Assembly (NCBI GenBank): GCA_020524525.2
Contig: CP129018.1
Location: forward strand, 1,802,115 to 1,866,114
Direction of reading: 5' to 3'
Length of the DNA: 64,000 bases
Origin: Bacillus tianshenii
GTDB taxonomy: Bacteria; Bacillota; Bacilli; Bacillales; Bacillaceae_N
The notes beneath the pieces are model-generated. The model saw only the letters and a list, made by a program, of their open reading frames with translations. It had not been told where the DNA came from and ran no database searches. A program made the position numbers and the translations under genes. This document shows, piece after piece, positions 16,324 to 25,026 of this stretch (within the stretch, counting starts at the first letter, position 1; each line of letters opens with the position of its first letter).

Positions 16324-16890
16324 TTATTGTGCCCAATAGTCTGAATTAGATAATTGTTCATCCTCCGCAATCATTTGAATATCATATGGCGTAATCGTAA
16401 TAATCTCATAGGAAGATTGCGCCTGCTTCTTCTTCCCTTCTGCAATTAAAAAATCTGGCGTTCCCTTTCTTTCTTCATCATGAAGCACAAGAAGTCCATC
16501 ACTTTTTTCCACGAGCCACGCATTTAAATTTTTAAATTGCCATGGCGCTTCATATGGACGCTTCGACAAAGTATCGGCAAAGTCTGCTTGCATCAATACC
16601 ATTTCAAAGTATTCTTGCTTCTCTTCCGGCCAGCGCTTGTAGTGCTCTTCAAATGGCATCACAATCCCCAATTGCAGCTGTGGCAACTCTTCTTGCAAAT
16701 CAAATACAACTTCAGCACACCACAGCTCAACACCTGGTTGTCCACTGATGAGCACCCATTCTAATCCTTCATCTACAAGCTGTAGCAGCTGCTTGCGGAA
16801 CGCTTTTTGTATGTATTGAACCCCTGGATGGTCGTCCTTAAAGATACCAAGTTCATGAGGCTTATATCCTGTTATTGCCACTACCTTCAT
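16324..16890 (-). CDS. ypsA: SLOG-family protein YpsA
   Basis: A 188-residue protein of the SLOG/TIR-like (DUF1273) superfamily with a nucleotide-binding Rossmann-like fold. MKVVAITGYKPHELGIF and WVLISGQPGVELWCAEV are the signatures. Homologues in B. subtilis and Staphylococcus affect cell division, and the gene is conserved beside gpsB. ATG with AGGAGGG 8 bases upstream. The ligand is not known. Confidence 0.93.
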   Translation of the reverse strand: MKVVAITGYKPHELGIFKDDHPGVQYIQKAFRKQLLQLVDEGLEWVLISGQPGVELWCAEVVFDLQEELPQLQLGIVMPFEEHYKRWPEEKQEYFEMVLMQADFADTLSKRPYEAPWQFKNLNAWLVEKSDGLLVLHDEERKGTPDFLIAEGKKKQAQSSYEIITITPYDIQMIAEDEQLSNSDYWAQ

Positions 16891-16975
16891 TACGCTTTCC
16901 CTCCTACGTTCGTCTATTTTTGATTGCTTCTATGTGAATGTCCGTGCCATCTTCTTACCGTTAATCATAAAATAC

Positions 16976-17007
16976 AGAAAAAACCGGCTCCAGTAAAAGG
17001 AGCCAGC
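16976..17007 (-). terminator. Intrinsic terminator of the cotD-like gene
   Basis: CTGGCTCC pairs with GGAGCCGG around a 7-base loop, followed by TTTTTT on the minus strand, just past the stop at 17021. Confidence 0.9.
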
Positions 17008-17020
17008 TTAAAAAATATTA

Positions 17021-17329
17021 TTACCAACGAGGGTAAGGAGGCATCATGCCAGGGCCACCCATGCCAGGCCCCATCATACCTGGTCCGCCCATACCTGGGC
17101 CACCCATACCAGGGCCACCTTGCCCGCAGTTAAAGTTTTGATGTGATGCTTCCTGCACAAATGAATCTGTGTGCGGGAAATAGTGAAGATGCTCATAAAC
17201 ATTATGTTTTACATGTGTTGTGTGAGAAGGATGAATATGCGGCACAACAAACGTTTCAGTCGAATGCTCCTCACAGCACTTCGTCGGATGAACAATTGGT
17301 GCTAACTGTTGCGGACGATGACAATACAT
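17021..17329 (-). CDS. cotD: CotD-like inner spore coat protein with GGPGM repeats
   Basis: Spore coat protein. The N-terminal two thirds is His- and Cys-rich like B. subtilis CotD (CHRP, APIVHPTKCCEEH, VPHIHPSHTTHVKHN, HYFPHT). The C-terminus differs: it is a run of GGPGM/GMGGP repeats ending PPYPRW. About 102 residues. The ATG at 17329 has AAAGGGGAA 7 bases upstream; an in-frame ATG at 17347 lacks a site. Position beside ypsA matches B. subtilis. Probably expressed in the mother cell (sigma-K in B. subtilis); I could not identify that promoter with confidence. Confidence 0.88.
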   Translation of the reverse strand: MYCHRPQQLAPIVHPTKCCEEHSTETFVVPHIHPSHTTHVKHNVYEHLHYFPHTDSFVQEASHQNFNCGQGGPGMGGPGMGGPGMMGPGMGGPGMMPPYPRW

Positions 17330-17421
17330 CAAACATTCCCCTTTCATAAAGTTAGGTTACTTTCCCTAATAACTTATGAAAAACAAAGGATACATGTACT
17401 AATCAAAACACCTAATTTTAT

Positions 17422-17548
17422 CAAGAAAAGCGGAGAAAGGCGGTTAGGCTGGCCGATTGCTGGAGCCTTTACACAGAGAAAGCTGCTCTTTGCTTTCGGC
17501 GTGAAAAGGTGAAGCAACTCGCGCAGCCTGCCTTTCGCAGCTAGACAT
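17422..17548. repeat. Intergenic palindromic repeat, unit 1
   Basis: Starts CAAGAAAAGCGGAGAAAGG and ends CCTTTCGCAGCTAGACAT. The two ends are imperfect inverted repeats (AGCGGAGAAAGG with CCTTTCGCAGCT), so the unit can fold into a long hairpin. About 127 bp, GC-richer than its surroundings. No convincing ORF. Confidence 0.8.
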
Positions 17549-17672
17549 CAAGAAAAGCGGAGGCGGCTTGAACAGGGGCGACAAGCATAAGGCAGAATGT
17601 GGAGGGGACTGCCCTTTGTCCCCGCAACAGGCTGACTTATGACCTCGAGCCCCTAGCCGCCGCAGCTGGACA
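17549..17672. repeat. Intergenic palindromic repeat, unit 2
   Basis: Same ends as unit 1 (AAGAAAAGCGGAGGCGGCT and AGCCGCCGCAGCTGGACAT), with a different interior rich in G and C. The interior base changes at the two ends compensate each other (GGCGGCT with AGCCGCC), which suggests a conserved hairpin. Confidence 0.8.
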
Positions 17673-17797
17673 TAAGAAAAGCGGAGAAAGCCCGCTTAAA
17701 TCGTTCGGCTGGTGGAGCTTCTGACAGAGAAGGTCGGTCTTTACCTTCGACAGAAGAAGCGAAGCAGCCCGACGATTTGGCTTTCGCAGCTGGACAT
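17673..17797. repeat. Intergenic palindromic repeat, unit 3
   Basis: Begins AAGAAAAGCGGAGAAAGCC and ends GGCTTTCGCAGCTGGACAT. Ends again pair with each other, with compensatory changes relative to units 1 and 2. Confidence 0.8.
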
Positions 17798-17840
17798 ACC
17801 AAAAGCAGAGAAAGGCGGTTAGGCTGGCCGATTGCTGGAG
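17798..17840. repeat. Intergenic palindromic repeat, truncated unit 4
   Basis: Repeats the first part of unit 1 almost exactly (GAGAAAGGCGGTTAGGCTGG followed by CCGATTGCTGGAG) and then stops. The 3' half of the element is missing. Confidence 0.75.
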
Positions 17841-17882
17841 GCTTTTCATATGTAAAACCAATAAATGCAAACCTAAATAAAA

Positions 17883-17923
17883 AACGTTGATGAAAGAGCA
17901 TTCCGTGCTCTTTCATCAACGTT
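17883..17923 (-). terminator. Perfect 18-bp hairpin, terminator of the 27-residue gene
   Basis: AACGTTGATGAAAGAGCA and its exact inverse complement are separated by 5 bases. On the minus strand TTTTTATTT follows. It overlaps the stop codon of the small ORF at 17922. The stem is much longer than usual for a terminator. Confidence 0.8.
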
Positions 17924-18005
17924 ACGAATAATGTGTCCAGCTGCTTAAGATGATCGCCGTCAAACAAATAACTGCAAAGTACATAAACAAAATCCAATTT
18001 CTCAT
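17922..18005 (-). CDS. Putative 27-residue membrane peptide
   Basis: A short frame starting MRNWILFMYFAVICLTAIIL and ending SSWTHYS. It is almost entirely one transmembrane helix with a positively charged N-terminus. The ATG has GTGAGGAAAGA immediately upstream, a good ribosome binding site, and a perfect hairpin terminator starts at its stop codon. It lies downstream of yprB on the same strand. I know no family for it. The ribosome binding site plus terminator argue for a real gene, but the length leaves doubt. Confidence 0.5.
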   Translation of the reverse strand: MRNWILFMYFAVICLTAIILSSWTHYS

Positions 18006-18067
18006 TCTTTCCTCACCGCTCTTAATAAAGTTATCGTTTAACATTTTAAAGGAAGAATGCATGAGAT

Positions 18068-19318
18068 TCAATTTGAAAATTGACTTTTTTGTAACTTTTT
18101 TGTCAAGCGGCGTAATCTTTTGTCATATTTGTCATCTTCTAGTTTTTTTGTTCGTGATAACAGCTGCTTTTTTTGTTGAAAGCTGCTATAAGCAAGCTCT
18201 GTGTAATAGATTGCTTTTTCATAATCACGGAATTGATGTTCACATACTTTCGCAAGCTCAATGGCTACTGTTTCATCAATGAAAGCCTGTCCTGTAAGCA
18301 GCTCTTCCCATAGTCTACACGCATTTTCATATGCCTTTTGTTTTTTGTAGAGCATCGCTTGCTTTAGCTTTGCTTGTCGGTTAAGTGTCGAATGTGTTAA
18401 TGTCTCGTATTGTGCTAAGGCTTTATCTTGCTCGCCAACCTGCTCCATCCAACGAGCAAGCTCATATTGTTCCCTATCGCTCATAGGCTTTGTTTGTAAA
18501 ATTTTTTGTGACAGATGAATGTAAAGCGTGATTAATGACAGGATATCCTTTTCATTATGCACCATAACGCCTTTTATACCGCGTGGGTTCGGGTCTTTTA
18601 AGAAATCAAAGTAAATCATTGGTGCTAAATATCCTGGTACATCTTCTGTACGCTCAAGGCCAAGCTTTTTCTCTTCCACTGTTGAAAGACGTACATTATC
18701 TAATTCATGCTTCCAAAAGCGACGAGCAGCATGCAGTAAGTCAAAATGACCAAATTTCGGCAGCTCAGGTACAATGTCGCGCAGCAGCGTATGCCTTGTT
18801 TTCACTTGAGGCCAGTCAAACGCTTTGCCGTTATAGGTAACAAGGTTGGTTAAACCTTTTACATCGTTTAAAAAGTGAGCATACAGAGCCGCTTCCGCTC
18901 CAGGTGTCGGAAGCAAATATTGCTTCAGCCGCACATGATTCCCCTCAATAAAAGCACAACCGAGTAAAAAAATTGTTGTTCCAGTCCCAGCTAATCCTGT
19001 CGTTTCTGTATCAAAAAATAATAAATCCTCTGCTGCTTGCTCTTTCGGGTTTAACGGGTGTTCCAATCGACTCGCACGCCAGTTCCGAAACACCTCTAAC
19101 AGCTCTGAAAAGCGGTGACTGCCGTGTTGATAATCAAGCGGGTAAGTGACGTCGCGGATAAGAATCGTTTCATTTTCAAAAGAATGCGCCTTTGTTTGGA
19201 AGCTTTCCCATTCATTTAGATAAGGGATAGCAGGCTGCTTTTCTTCTGTTGGTTTCGGCTCTGACTGATGATGACTCATATGGGATTTCAGTCGTTTAAG
19301 CTTTGTTTTTAATGACAT
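18068..19318 (-). CDS. mrfB: Mitomycin repair exonuclease MrfB (YprB)
   Basis: DnaQ-like 3'-5' exonuclease, partner of helicase MrfA in a UvrA-independent mitomycin C repair pathway described for B. subtilis yprAB. The acidic motifs are visible: LLFFDTETTGLAGTG (near residue 100), TYNGKAFDWPQ, and VHNEKDILSL. The C-terminal third is TPR-like. 416 residues. The ATG follows the yprA stop (TAA, then G, then ATG), so the two are co-transcribed. The N-terminal 35 residues are basic and probably unstructured. Confidence 0.93.
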   Translation of the reverse strand: MSLKTKLKRLKSHMSHHQSEPKPTEEKQPAIPYLNEWESFQTKAHSFENETILIRDVTYPLDYQHGSHRFSELLEVFRNWRASRLEHPLNPKEQAAEDLLFFDTETTGLAGTGTTIFLLGCAFIEGNHVRLKQYLLPTPGAEAALYAHFLNDVKGLTNLVTYNGKAFDWPQVKTRHTLLRDIVPELPKFGHFDLLHAARRFWKHELDNVRLSTVEEKKLGLERTEDVPGYLAPMIYFDFLKDPNPRGIKGVMVHNEKDILSLITLYIHLSQKILQTKPMSDREQYELARWMEQVGEQDKALAQYETLTHSTLNRQAKLKQAMLYKKQKAYENACRLWEELLTGQAFIDETVAIELAKVCEHQFRDYEKAIYYTELAYSSFQQKKQLLSRTKKLEDDKYDKRLRRLTKKLQKSQFSN

Positions 19319-19319
19319 C

Positions 19320-21596
19320 TTATTCCCCTGCCTTTAACGCGCTTGAAGCAATTTCGAGTACAGCACTTTTAATATCACTAGAACCGTCATCATACATCAC
19401 ACCAACACAAGATGGACAACCGGTTTCACATGGACATGCTGACACAATTTTTATAATCTCCCGTAAAATCACTTCATGTGTTTGGTAGACTTGTTCAGCT
19501 AATCCGATCCCACCTGGATATCTGTCATACATGAAAATTGTCGGCTTCTCATTGTGAACAGCTTTCATCTGTGGTACCACGTGGACATCCCCGCCATCAC
19601 ACATAACAAATACAGGAATAATTTGACGCAACACATGAGACATGCCCATTAAAGCATATTCAAGTGTATCTTTTTGAAACTGCTCTGTGACTTCATCAGC
19701 AAAAGTTATCCAAGCGGCACTTGTATGAAGCTCTTCTTCAGGAAGATGAATCGGGCCTGAGCCAATATTTTCAAAGGTTGATAGCTTGATTTTCTTAAAA
19801 ATAGTTGCCTTTGCGTTAACCGTTACATCCCCATAGTGTAAAGAGAAGTGCTTTTTATCTAGTTGCTTGTCTTCTTCTAACACTTTTAATTCAACAGCAA
19901 GGTTTGCATCTGTAAAATACTCCACATCGACAGCACGTACATATGCCTTCTTCTCTTCCCAATCAAGCTCCTCAACTTGAAATTGCTGTCCTTCATGTAA
20001 GTAAATCGCTTCATCATGCAATAAAGTCATCGCGCTAAAGCGGTCCATTTCTCCAATTACTTGATGATTGCCTGTTGTACTTATATCAATGATAATGACA
20101 TTTTCCTGAGATGCTGACCGCAAGCTGATTCCTACTGCTGGAAACCCATCATTCATCCAATACCATTTTCCGTTGGAACGGTGCAGCACATCTTCTTCAG
20201 CAAGATATTCTAAGATTTCTTCAACGTCCAAGCCACCGAAGGTTTCGCCTTCTCGAAACGGTAATTCATATGATGCACATTTAAGATGATCGACTAAAAT
20301 AATTAAATTATTTGGGTTGATACGGGCATTTTCTGGTGTCTTTTCGAAAAAGTAGTCCGGATGCTGAATGACATATTGATCCATCGGGTTCGAACTCGCT
20401 ACTAGAATCATCAATGCTTCATCTTGCCTGCGCCCAGCGCGTCCAGCTTGCTGCCATGTGCTCGCAACTGTACCTGGATATCCTGTCATAATACATACTT
20501 GCAACTGGCCAATATCAACACCAAGCTCCAGTGCATTTGTGCTTACAACGCCACGGATTTCACCATTTCGTAAACCACGTTCAATCTCACGCCGTTGTTT
20601 TGGCAAATAACCGCCACGATAAGCCCGAATTGATTTTGGTCCTAATTCTTTTTTTACAAGCTCCTGCAAATGACTAAGAATGACTTCAACACGCACACGG
20701 CTTTTTGCAAAAACAATCGTTTCAATTTTATTTTGCAAAAACATTCCCGCTAGATTTGTTACTTCTGCAGTGGCGCTCTTCCGAATGTTTAACGGCTTAT
20801 TCACGACTGGAGGATTATAAAAAAGGAAATGTTTCTTACCGCTCGGTGCCCCATTATTATCAATTAACGTCATGCTTTCTCCAGTTAATTCTGAAGCAAG
20901 CTCTTTCGGATTAGCAATTGTTGCGGACGTACAAATAAAGATAGGAGAACTTCCATAAAAGTTACATATTCGCTTTAAACGACGAATGACATTTGCTACA
21001 TGACTACCGAAAACACCGCGATAAGTATGCAGTTCATCAATAACGATATAGCGAAGATTTTCAAATAGTGAGACCCACTTCGTATGGTGTGGCAAAATGG
21101 CAGAATGAAGCATATCTGGGTTCGTCATCACAACGTGCCCAGCCTTACGAATGACTTGACGAATATTTGGAGCTGTGTCCCCATCATAGGTATAGCTTTT
21201 TATAGGGATCCCGATTTCATCTATAAATTCATTCAGCTCACTCTTTTGGTCTTGAGCAAGTGCTTTTGTTGGGTAAAGATACAGTGCCCTTGAAGCATCA
21301 TCCTCTGCCACTGCTTGAAGGACAGGTAGATTATAGCAAAGCGTCTTCCCTGAAGCTGTCGGAGTGACTGCAACAAAGTGTTCAGCGTTTTGAGCCGCTT
21401 CAAATGCTGAAGCCTGATGCGTATATAAAGCCTCTACCCCGCGTGATAATAGCCCTTGACGGATTCGCTCATCTAGTTTCTCCGGAAAAGGAGATGTTAC
21501 TGCTTGTTTTTCATCTATTTCATGACAGTAGACAATTTGGTCATTGCTTTTCAGTTGTTGAATCATTTCAGTCAATGATTGTTTGGCAGACAACAA
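19320..21596 (-). CDS. mrfA: DEAH-type helicase MrfA (YprA)
   Basis: ATP-dependent helicase for mitomycin C damage repair. It carries TPTASGKTLCY (Walker A), IDELHTYRG (DEAH-type box), CTSATIANP, STNALELGVDIG and QQAGRAGRR, and a C-terminal domain with four Cys (CPCETGCPSCVG), the zinc-binding DUF1998-type end. About 758 residues. No ATG fits the start; TTG at 21596 lies 6 bases after TTGAGGTG. The next codon is also TTG, and a GTG at 21605 overlaps the site, so the start is uncertain by a few codons. First gene of the yprA-yprB operon. Confidence 0.93.
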   Translation of the reverse strand: MLSAKQSLTEMIQQLKSNDQIVYCHEIDEKQAVTSPFPEKLDERIRQGLLSRGVEALYTHQASAFEAAQNAEHFVAVTPTASGKTLCYNLPVLQAVAEDDASRALYLYPTKALAQDQKSELNEFIDEIGIPIKSYTYDGDTAPNIRQVIRKAGHVVMTNPDMLHSAILPHHTKWVSLFENLRYIVIDELHTYRGVFGSHVANVIRRLKRICNFYGSSPIFICTSATIANPKELASELTGESMTLIDNNGAPSGKKHFLFYNPPVVNKPLNIRKSATAEVTNLAGMFLQNKIETIVFAKSRVRVEVILSHLQELVKKELGPKSIRAYRGGYLPKQRREIERGLRNGEIRGVVSTNALELGVDIGQLQVCIMTGYPGTVASTWQQAGRAGRRQDEALMILVASSNPMDQYVIQHPDYFFEKTPENARINPNNLIILVDHLKCASYELPFREGETFGGLDVEEILEYLAEEDVLHRSNGKWYWMNDGFPAVGISLRSASQENVIIIDISTTGNHQVIGEMDRFSAMTLLHDEAIYLHEGQQFQVEELDWEEKKAYVRAVDVEYFTDANLAVELKVLEEDKQLDKKHFSLHYGDVTVNAKATIFKKIKLSTFENIGSGPIHLPEEELHTSAAWITFADEVTEQFQKDTLEYALMGMSHVLRQIIPVFVMCDGGDVHVVPQMKAVHNEKPTIFMYDRYPGGIGLAEQVYQTHEVILREIIKIVSACPCETGCPSCVGVMYDDGSSDIKSAVLEIASSALKAGE

Positions 21597-21637
21597 ACAA
21601 AACACCTCAATACATCTATTTTCTCATTGTACAAAGC

Positions 21638-21651
21638 AGTACATATGTTTG
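21638..21651. promoter_or_regulatory. Weak LexA-like box upstream of mrfA
   Basis: AGTACATATGTTTG resembles the Bacillus LexA consensus CGAACRNRYGTTYG with two mismatches. It lies about 42 bases upstream of the mrfA start. Weak on its own. Confidence 0.25.
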
Positions 21652-21731
21652 ACTATGATTATAATCGTTTTCTTTTACTTTTCCAACATGCATAGCAAAA
21701 AGAAGAGGAAAGCTGCCCCCTCTTCTTTCAC

Positions 21732-24635
21732 TTACTCTTGATTTGATAGATGGTTTGGAATTAAAATTTGCCCTTGTTTCTCTCCTTCTTCTAGCACCTT
21801 CTTAATCAATGATGACAACTCCTGCGGCTTATACGGTTTTGTAAAATAATACTTTGCTCCTAACTGTAAGCCGCGTTCTTTTTCATCAAGGGCAGAAGAA
21901 ATGAAAATCGGAACATTTTTCGTCGCCTCATGTTTTTTTATTTCTTCAATTACATGCCAGCCACCATCAATGCTGTCATCTAGCATAATATCGACAACAA
22001 TCGCATCAGGTGTTTTACGCTTAATAAGATCAATCGCTTGAGAGCCAGTTGTACAATGTTCTACGATAAAACCACTCTCTTTCATTTCATCCTTAAGCAG
22101 CAAGGCTAAGCTCTTATCATCTTCTACAATCAATAAATTAGGTTTGTCTTGCTGATGTGCAGGTAATGGCTGCTGTTCACTACTTTGTTCAGGAATTGCT
22201 TGCTGCACTTTACTTTTTGCGATAACTGGAAAGATTAACGTAAACGTACTGCCTTGGCCCAGCTCTGATGATACCTGAATATCACCATTATGAGCCTTCA
22301 TAATTTCTTTACTAATCGCAAGTCCTAACCCAGTCCCGCCGATTTGCCTGCGGTCTGTATTGTCGATTCGGTAAAATTTTGTAAATAACTTGGATAACGC
22401 TTCTTTCGGGATACCAAGCCCTTCATCCTTAATATGAATCAAAATCTGCTCTTGGTCTGCTTCTACACTAATGTCAATCTTGCCGCCATCTGGTGAATAT
22501 TTCACCGCGTTGTTTAAAATATTTGTAAACACTTGCCTTATTTTATCAACATCACCAAATACAGAAGTTTGAGTGGTATGAATATCAATGTGAAAAGCAT
22601 GGTTTTTCGTGTTTACTGCTTGCTTTTCAATGACATCTTCTAATAGGTGCTTCACTTCAACAATTTCTTTTTCATATACTTGACGACCTGACTCCATCCG
22701 TTGAACATCAAGAAAGTCATTAATCAATGCTGTCAAGCGCTTTGCTTCCTTATGAATTGTTTCTAAGTACTTCTTCTGTCGTTCAGGTTTTAATGTCTTA
22801 TTGAGCATTAGCTCTGTAAAACCAAGTACACTTGACAGTGGAGTGCGTAATTCATGGCTGACCGTGCTCACAAACTCAGATTTCATTTGGTCAACTTCAT
22901 ATTCTCTTGTAATGTCACGATGAACAAAAATGGTGCCAATCCACTCATCTTTTTGAAAAATCTTTTCGACATACACTTGAATAATTTGCTTATCTTGGTG
23001 ATTAACTTCATAGTTAATGCGCTGTTCATCAGTTGTACGCCCTTCAAGCACATGCTCCATAAATTTCAGCAAACTATCAGGGTTCTCAATTTTCTTTTCT
23101 AAATAACGGAACCATTGCTCTCGCTTTCGAAGTTCCTTTCGCTTACTAGGCTCACATTCAAGCAAATCACAAAACTGTTGGTTCGTCTGAACGATATTCC
23201 CTTCTCGGTCGACAAACTGAATACCCTCACGCATCGTATCTAAAATTTGCTGATTAACAATTCGTTCGTGCTCGGAATCCTCATACATAAATAATTTATC
23301 AAGTGAAATCGAGACTTGGCTTATAAATCCGACAAGCTCATTCACTTCTTGTTCTGAGAACGTCCGCCCTAACCTTGTCAAACTAATACAAGCTACAATT
23401 TCCTCATCAAAAGAAAGAACTGGTACATTAATATCTTCAAGCTGAAATTCAATTTCCTCATGGTAGCCTTTTTCAGATGGGGTAGCATTACGCCGAATCA
23501 CAACAGGCTGCTTCTCCTCAGTAAGCTTTGGTAACAGATGCTCTTGGAAATATTGCGCATATTGGTGTAAACCAGCTTTATTAACACCGAAGCTTTTCAT
23601 CTTTAAATTATCTGTAAGAATAACAATCGCTTTGTCCGCATCCATCATTTCTTTTAAGTTATGAATAATGCTTTCAAGTAATTTTTCTTGCTCTAACGTA
23701 TTGGCCAGCGAATGTGTGAACAGGTTGCGCCGTTCTAATAAGCCTTCTTTTGTAATCATTTCCTCCAGGGTCGTTTGCAATCGTCCTTGCTGTTCTTCAA
23801 GCTCGTCCTGCTGTGCCTGTAATTCTTCGTTTTGAGCAACAAGCTGCTGTTCATTCTCTTGGATACCTTTTACCATTCGATTAAAGGACCGCGCTAATAA
23901 TCCGATCTCATCCTTACGATGTTCATCTGTTAGTACCATATATTCACCGTTTGCTAATTTATCAGATGCAACTGCTAATTGACGAAGTGGAACACCAATC
24001 TCTTTGGCAAGTCGTGCTGTAATCCATGTTAAAATAGCCATTAATACTAGCACAAAAATGATAAAGTATAATTGATTATTTGCAAGCTGCTTTCGATAGT
24101 TTTCTTCTAATTGATAAATTTCTTGCTCCATCTCATTTGTAAACTGCTCGCTAATGGACCGAATATAATTAATGTTATTCGTGATGCCCTCATCCTTTGA
24201 CATCGATTGAATAATCTCATTTTGACCTTCTTGCTTTGCTTTGATAGCACGTGGGAACGGATCATTAAATAAGTACATATAAAACGAAGTAATCTCTTCT
24301 ACTTTCTTCTGTTCATCTAATGTTAAATCTAACTTTTCTAACTTTGCTGCTGTATTTTCAAACCGGTTTCGTTCTTGTTCAATCGTTTGCAAAAAATCAG
24401 ATTGGCCGAAAAGAAGATAGCCTCTTAGTTGAAACAAAATATCATTCAATGAACTTTCTAACTGGTCGACATAGTTCGTTTTCTGGACGAGTTTTTCAAT
24501 GTTTTCGGTATATTCTCTTTCAATGTTTTTATTATTTGTATATAGAAAGCCAGCTCCAATGCTGGTCAATACAATAATCGCAACCATAATAAACACAAGC
24601 CGTGTTGAAATGCTTTTTTTAATTAACCTTTTCAA
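21732..24635 (-). CDS. Membrane hybrid sensor histidine kinase (CHASE3-like, HAMP, GAF, PAS, HisKA, HATPase, REC)
   Basis: 967 residues. TM1 (about 12-33) and TM2 (about 188-208) flank an extracellular helical domain resembling CHASE3 (LRGYLLFGQSDFL). HAMP and a coiled coil rich in Glu and Gln follow, then GAF (about 310-450) and PAS (about 460-580). The kinase core has VSHELRTPLSSVLGF (phospho-His), NAVKYSPDGG, DEGLGIP and GTGLGLAISKEI. A C-terminal receiver has IVEDD, an Asp in VVDIMLDDS and KPYKP. The start is TTG, with GGAGGTCC 7 bases upstream, overlapping the preceding regulator stop by 4 bases. Third gene of a three-gene signalling operon. The signal is unknown. Confidence 0.93.
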   Translation of the reverse strand: MKRLIKKSISTRLVFIMVAIIVLTSIGAGFLYTNNKNIEREYTENIEKLVQKTNYVDQLESSLNDILFQLRGYLLFGQSDFLQTIEQERNRFENTAAKLEKLDLTLDEQKKVEEITSFYMYLFNDPFPRAIKAKQEGQNEIIQSMSKDEGITNNINYIRSISEQFTNEMEQEIYQLEENYRKQLANNQLYFIIFVLVLMAILTWITARLAKEIGVPLRQLAVASDKLANGEYMVLTDEHRKDEIGLLARSFNRMVKGIQENEQQLVAQNEELQAQQDELEEQQGRLQTTLEEMITKEGLLERRNLFTHSLANTLEQEKLLESIIHNLKEMMDADKAIVILTDNLKMKSFGVNKAGLHQYAQYFQEHLLPKLTEEKQPVVIRRNATPSEKGYHEEIEFQLEDINVPVLSFDEEIVACISLTRLGRTFSEQEVNELVGFISQVSISLDKLFMYEDSEHERIVNQQILDTMREGIQFVDREGNIVQTNQQFCDLLECEPSKRKELRKREQWFRYLEKKIENPDSLLKFMEHVLEGRTTDEQRINYEVNHQDKQIIQVYVEKIFQKDEWIGTIFVHRDITREYEVDQMKSEFVSTVSHELRTPLSSVLGFTELMLNKTLKPERQKKYLETIHKEAKRLTALINDFLDVQRMESGRQVYEKEIVEVKHLLEDVIEKQAVNTKNHAFHIDIHTTQTSVFGDVDKIRQVFTNILNNAVKYSPDGGKIDISVEADQEQILIHIKDEGLGIPKEALSKLFTKFYRIDNTDRRQIGGTGLGLAISKEIMKAHNGDIQVSSELGQGSTFTLIFPVIAKSKVQQAIPEQSSEQQPLPAHQQDKPNLLIVEDDKSLALLLKDEMKESGFIVEHCTTGSQAIDLIKRKTPDAIVVDIMLDDSIDGGWHVIEEIKKHEATKNVPIFISSALDEKERGLQLGAKYYFTKPYKPQELSSLIKKVLEEGEKQGQILIPNHLSNQE

Positions 24636-24994
24636 GCGAGGACCTCCTGCACTAAATCAACAAGCTTTAATGGGCTAAATGGTTTTGCAAGAAAGTAATT
24701 TGCTCCTGCTTCCTTTGCTCGGTCCTTATCAGATTGCTGACTTTTCGCCGTAAGCATTAAAATTTTTAATTCTTGGTTATTCAACTCAGAACGAACCTTT
24801 TCAATTACTTCAATTCCTGTCATTCCAGGCATCATATAATCAATCATTACTAAGTCGTACGTATTTTCTTTAATTTTTTCATAAGCTTCTTCCCCATCTT
24901 CAGCTTCATCAATTTCATAGCCCTCATCCTCAAGTGTATCAACGACTAACATGCGAAGCACTTCCTCATCTTCAGCTAATAACAACCGTGCCAT
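24632..24994 (-). CDS. Single-domain response regulator (CheY-like)
   Basis: 120 residues, receiver domain only: LLLAEDEE (acidic pocket), VMIDYMMPG (phospho-acceptor Asp52), MLTAKS (Thr) and LAKPFSP (Lys). There is no output domain, so it probably shuttles phosphoryl groups or binds a partner. It lies between the Hpt-REC-GGDEF-REC gene and the hybrid kinase, overlapping the latter by 4 bases. A shuttle from the kinase to the Hpt domain is a reasonable guess. Confidence 0.92.
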   Translation of the reverse strand: MARLLLAEDEEVLRMLVVDTLEDEGYEIDEAEDGEEAYEKIKENTYDLVMIDYMMPGMTGIEVIEKVRSELNNQELKILMLTAKSQQSDKDRAKEAGANYFLAKPFSPLKLVDLVQEVLA

Positions 24995-25026
24995 GTTGTC
25001 TTTCCCCTTCCTTTAACATGAATCTT

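Noticed and set aside
17422-17840. CRISPR array
   Set aside because: Units are about 125 bp, contiguous and palindromic, with no short repeat-spacer alternation and no cas genes nearby.
17653-17997. A 114-codon minus-strand frame beginning at 17997
   Set aside because: It runs in another frame through the 27-residue ORF, the terminator and the repeat units. No ribosome binding site and no domain; chance opening in GC-rich repeats.
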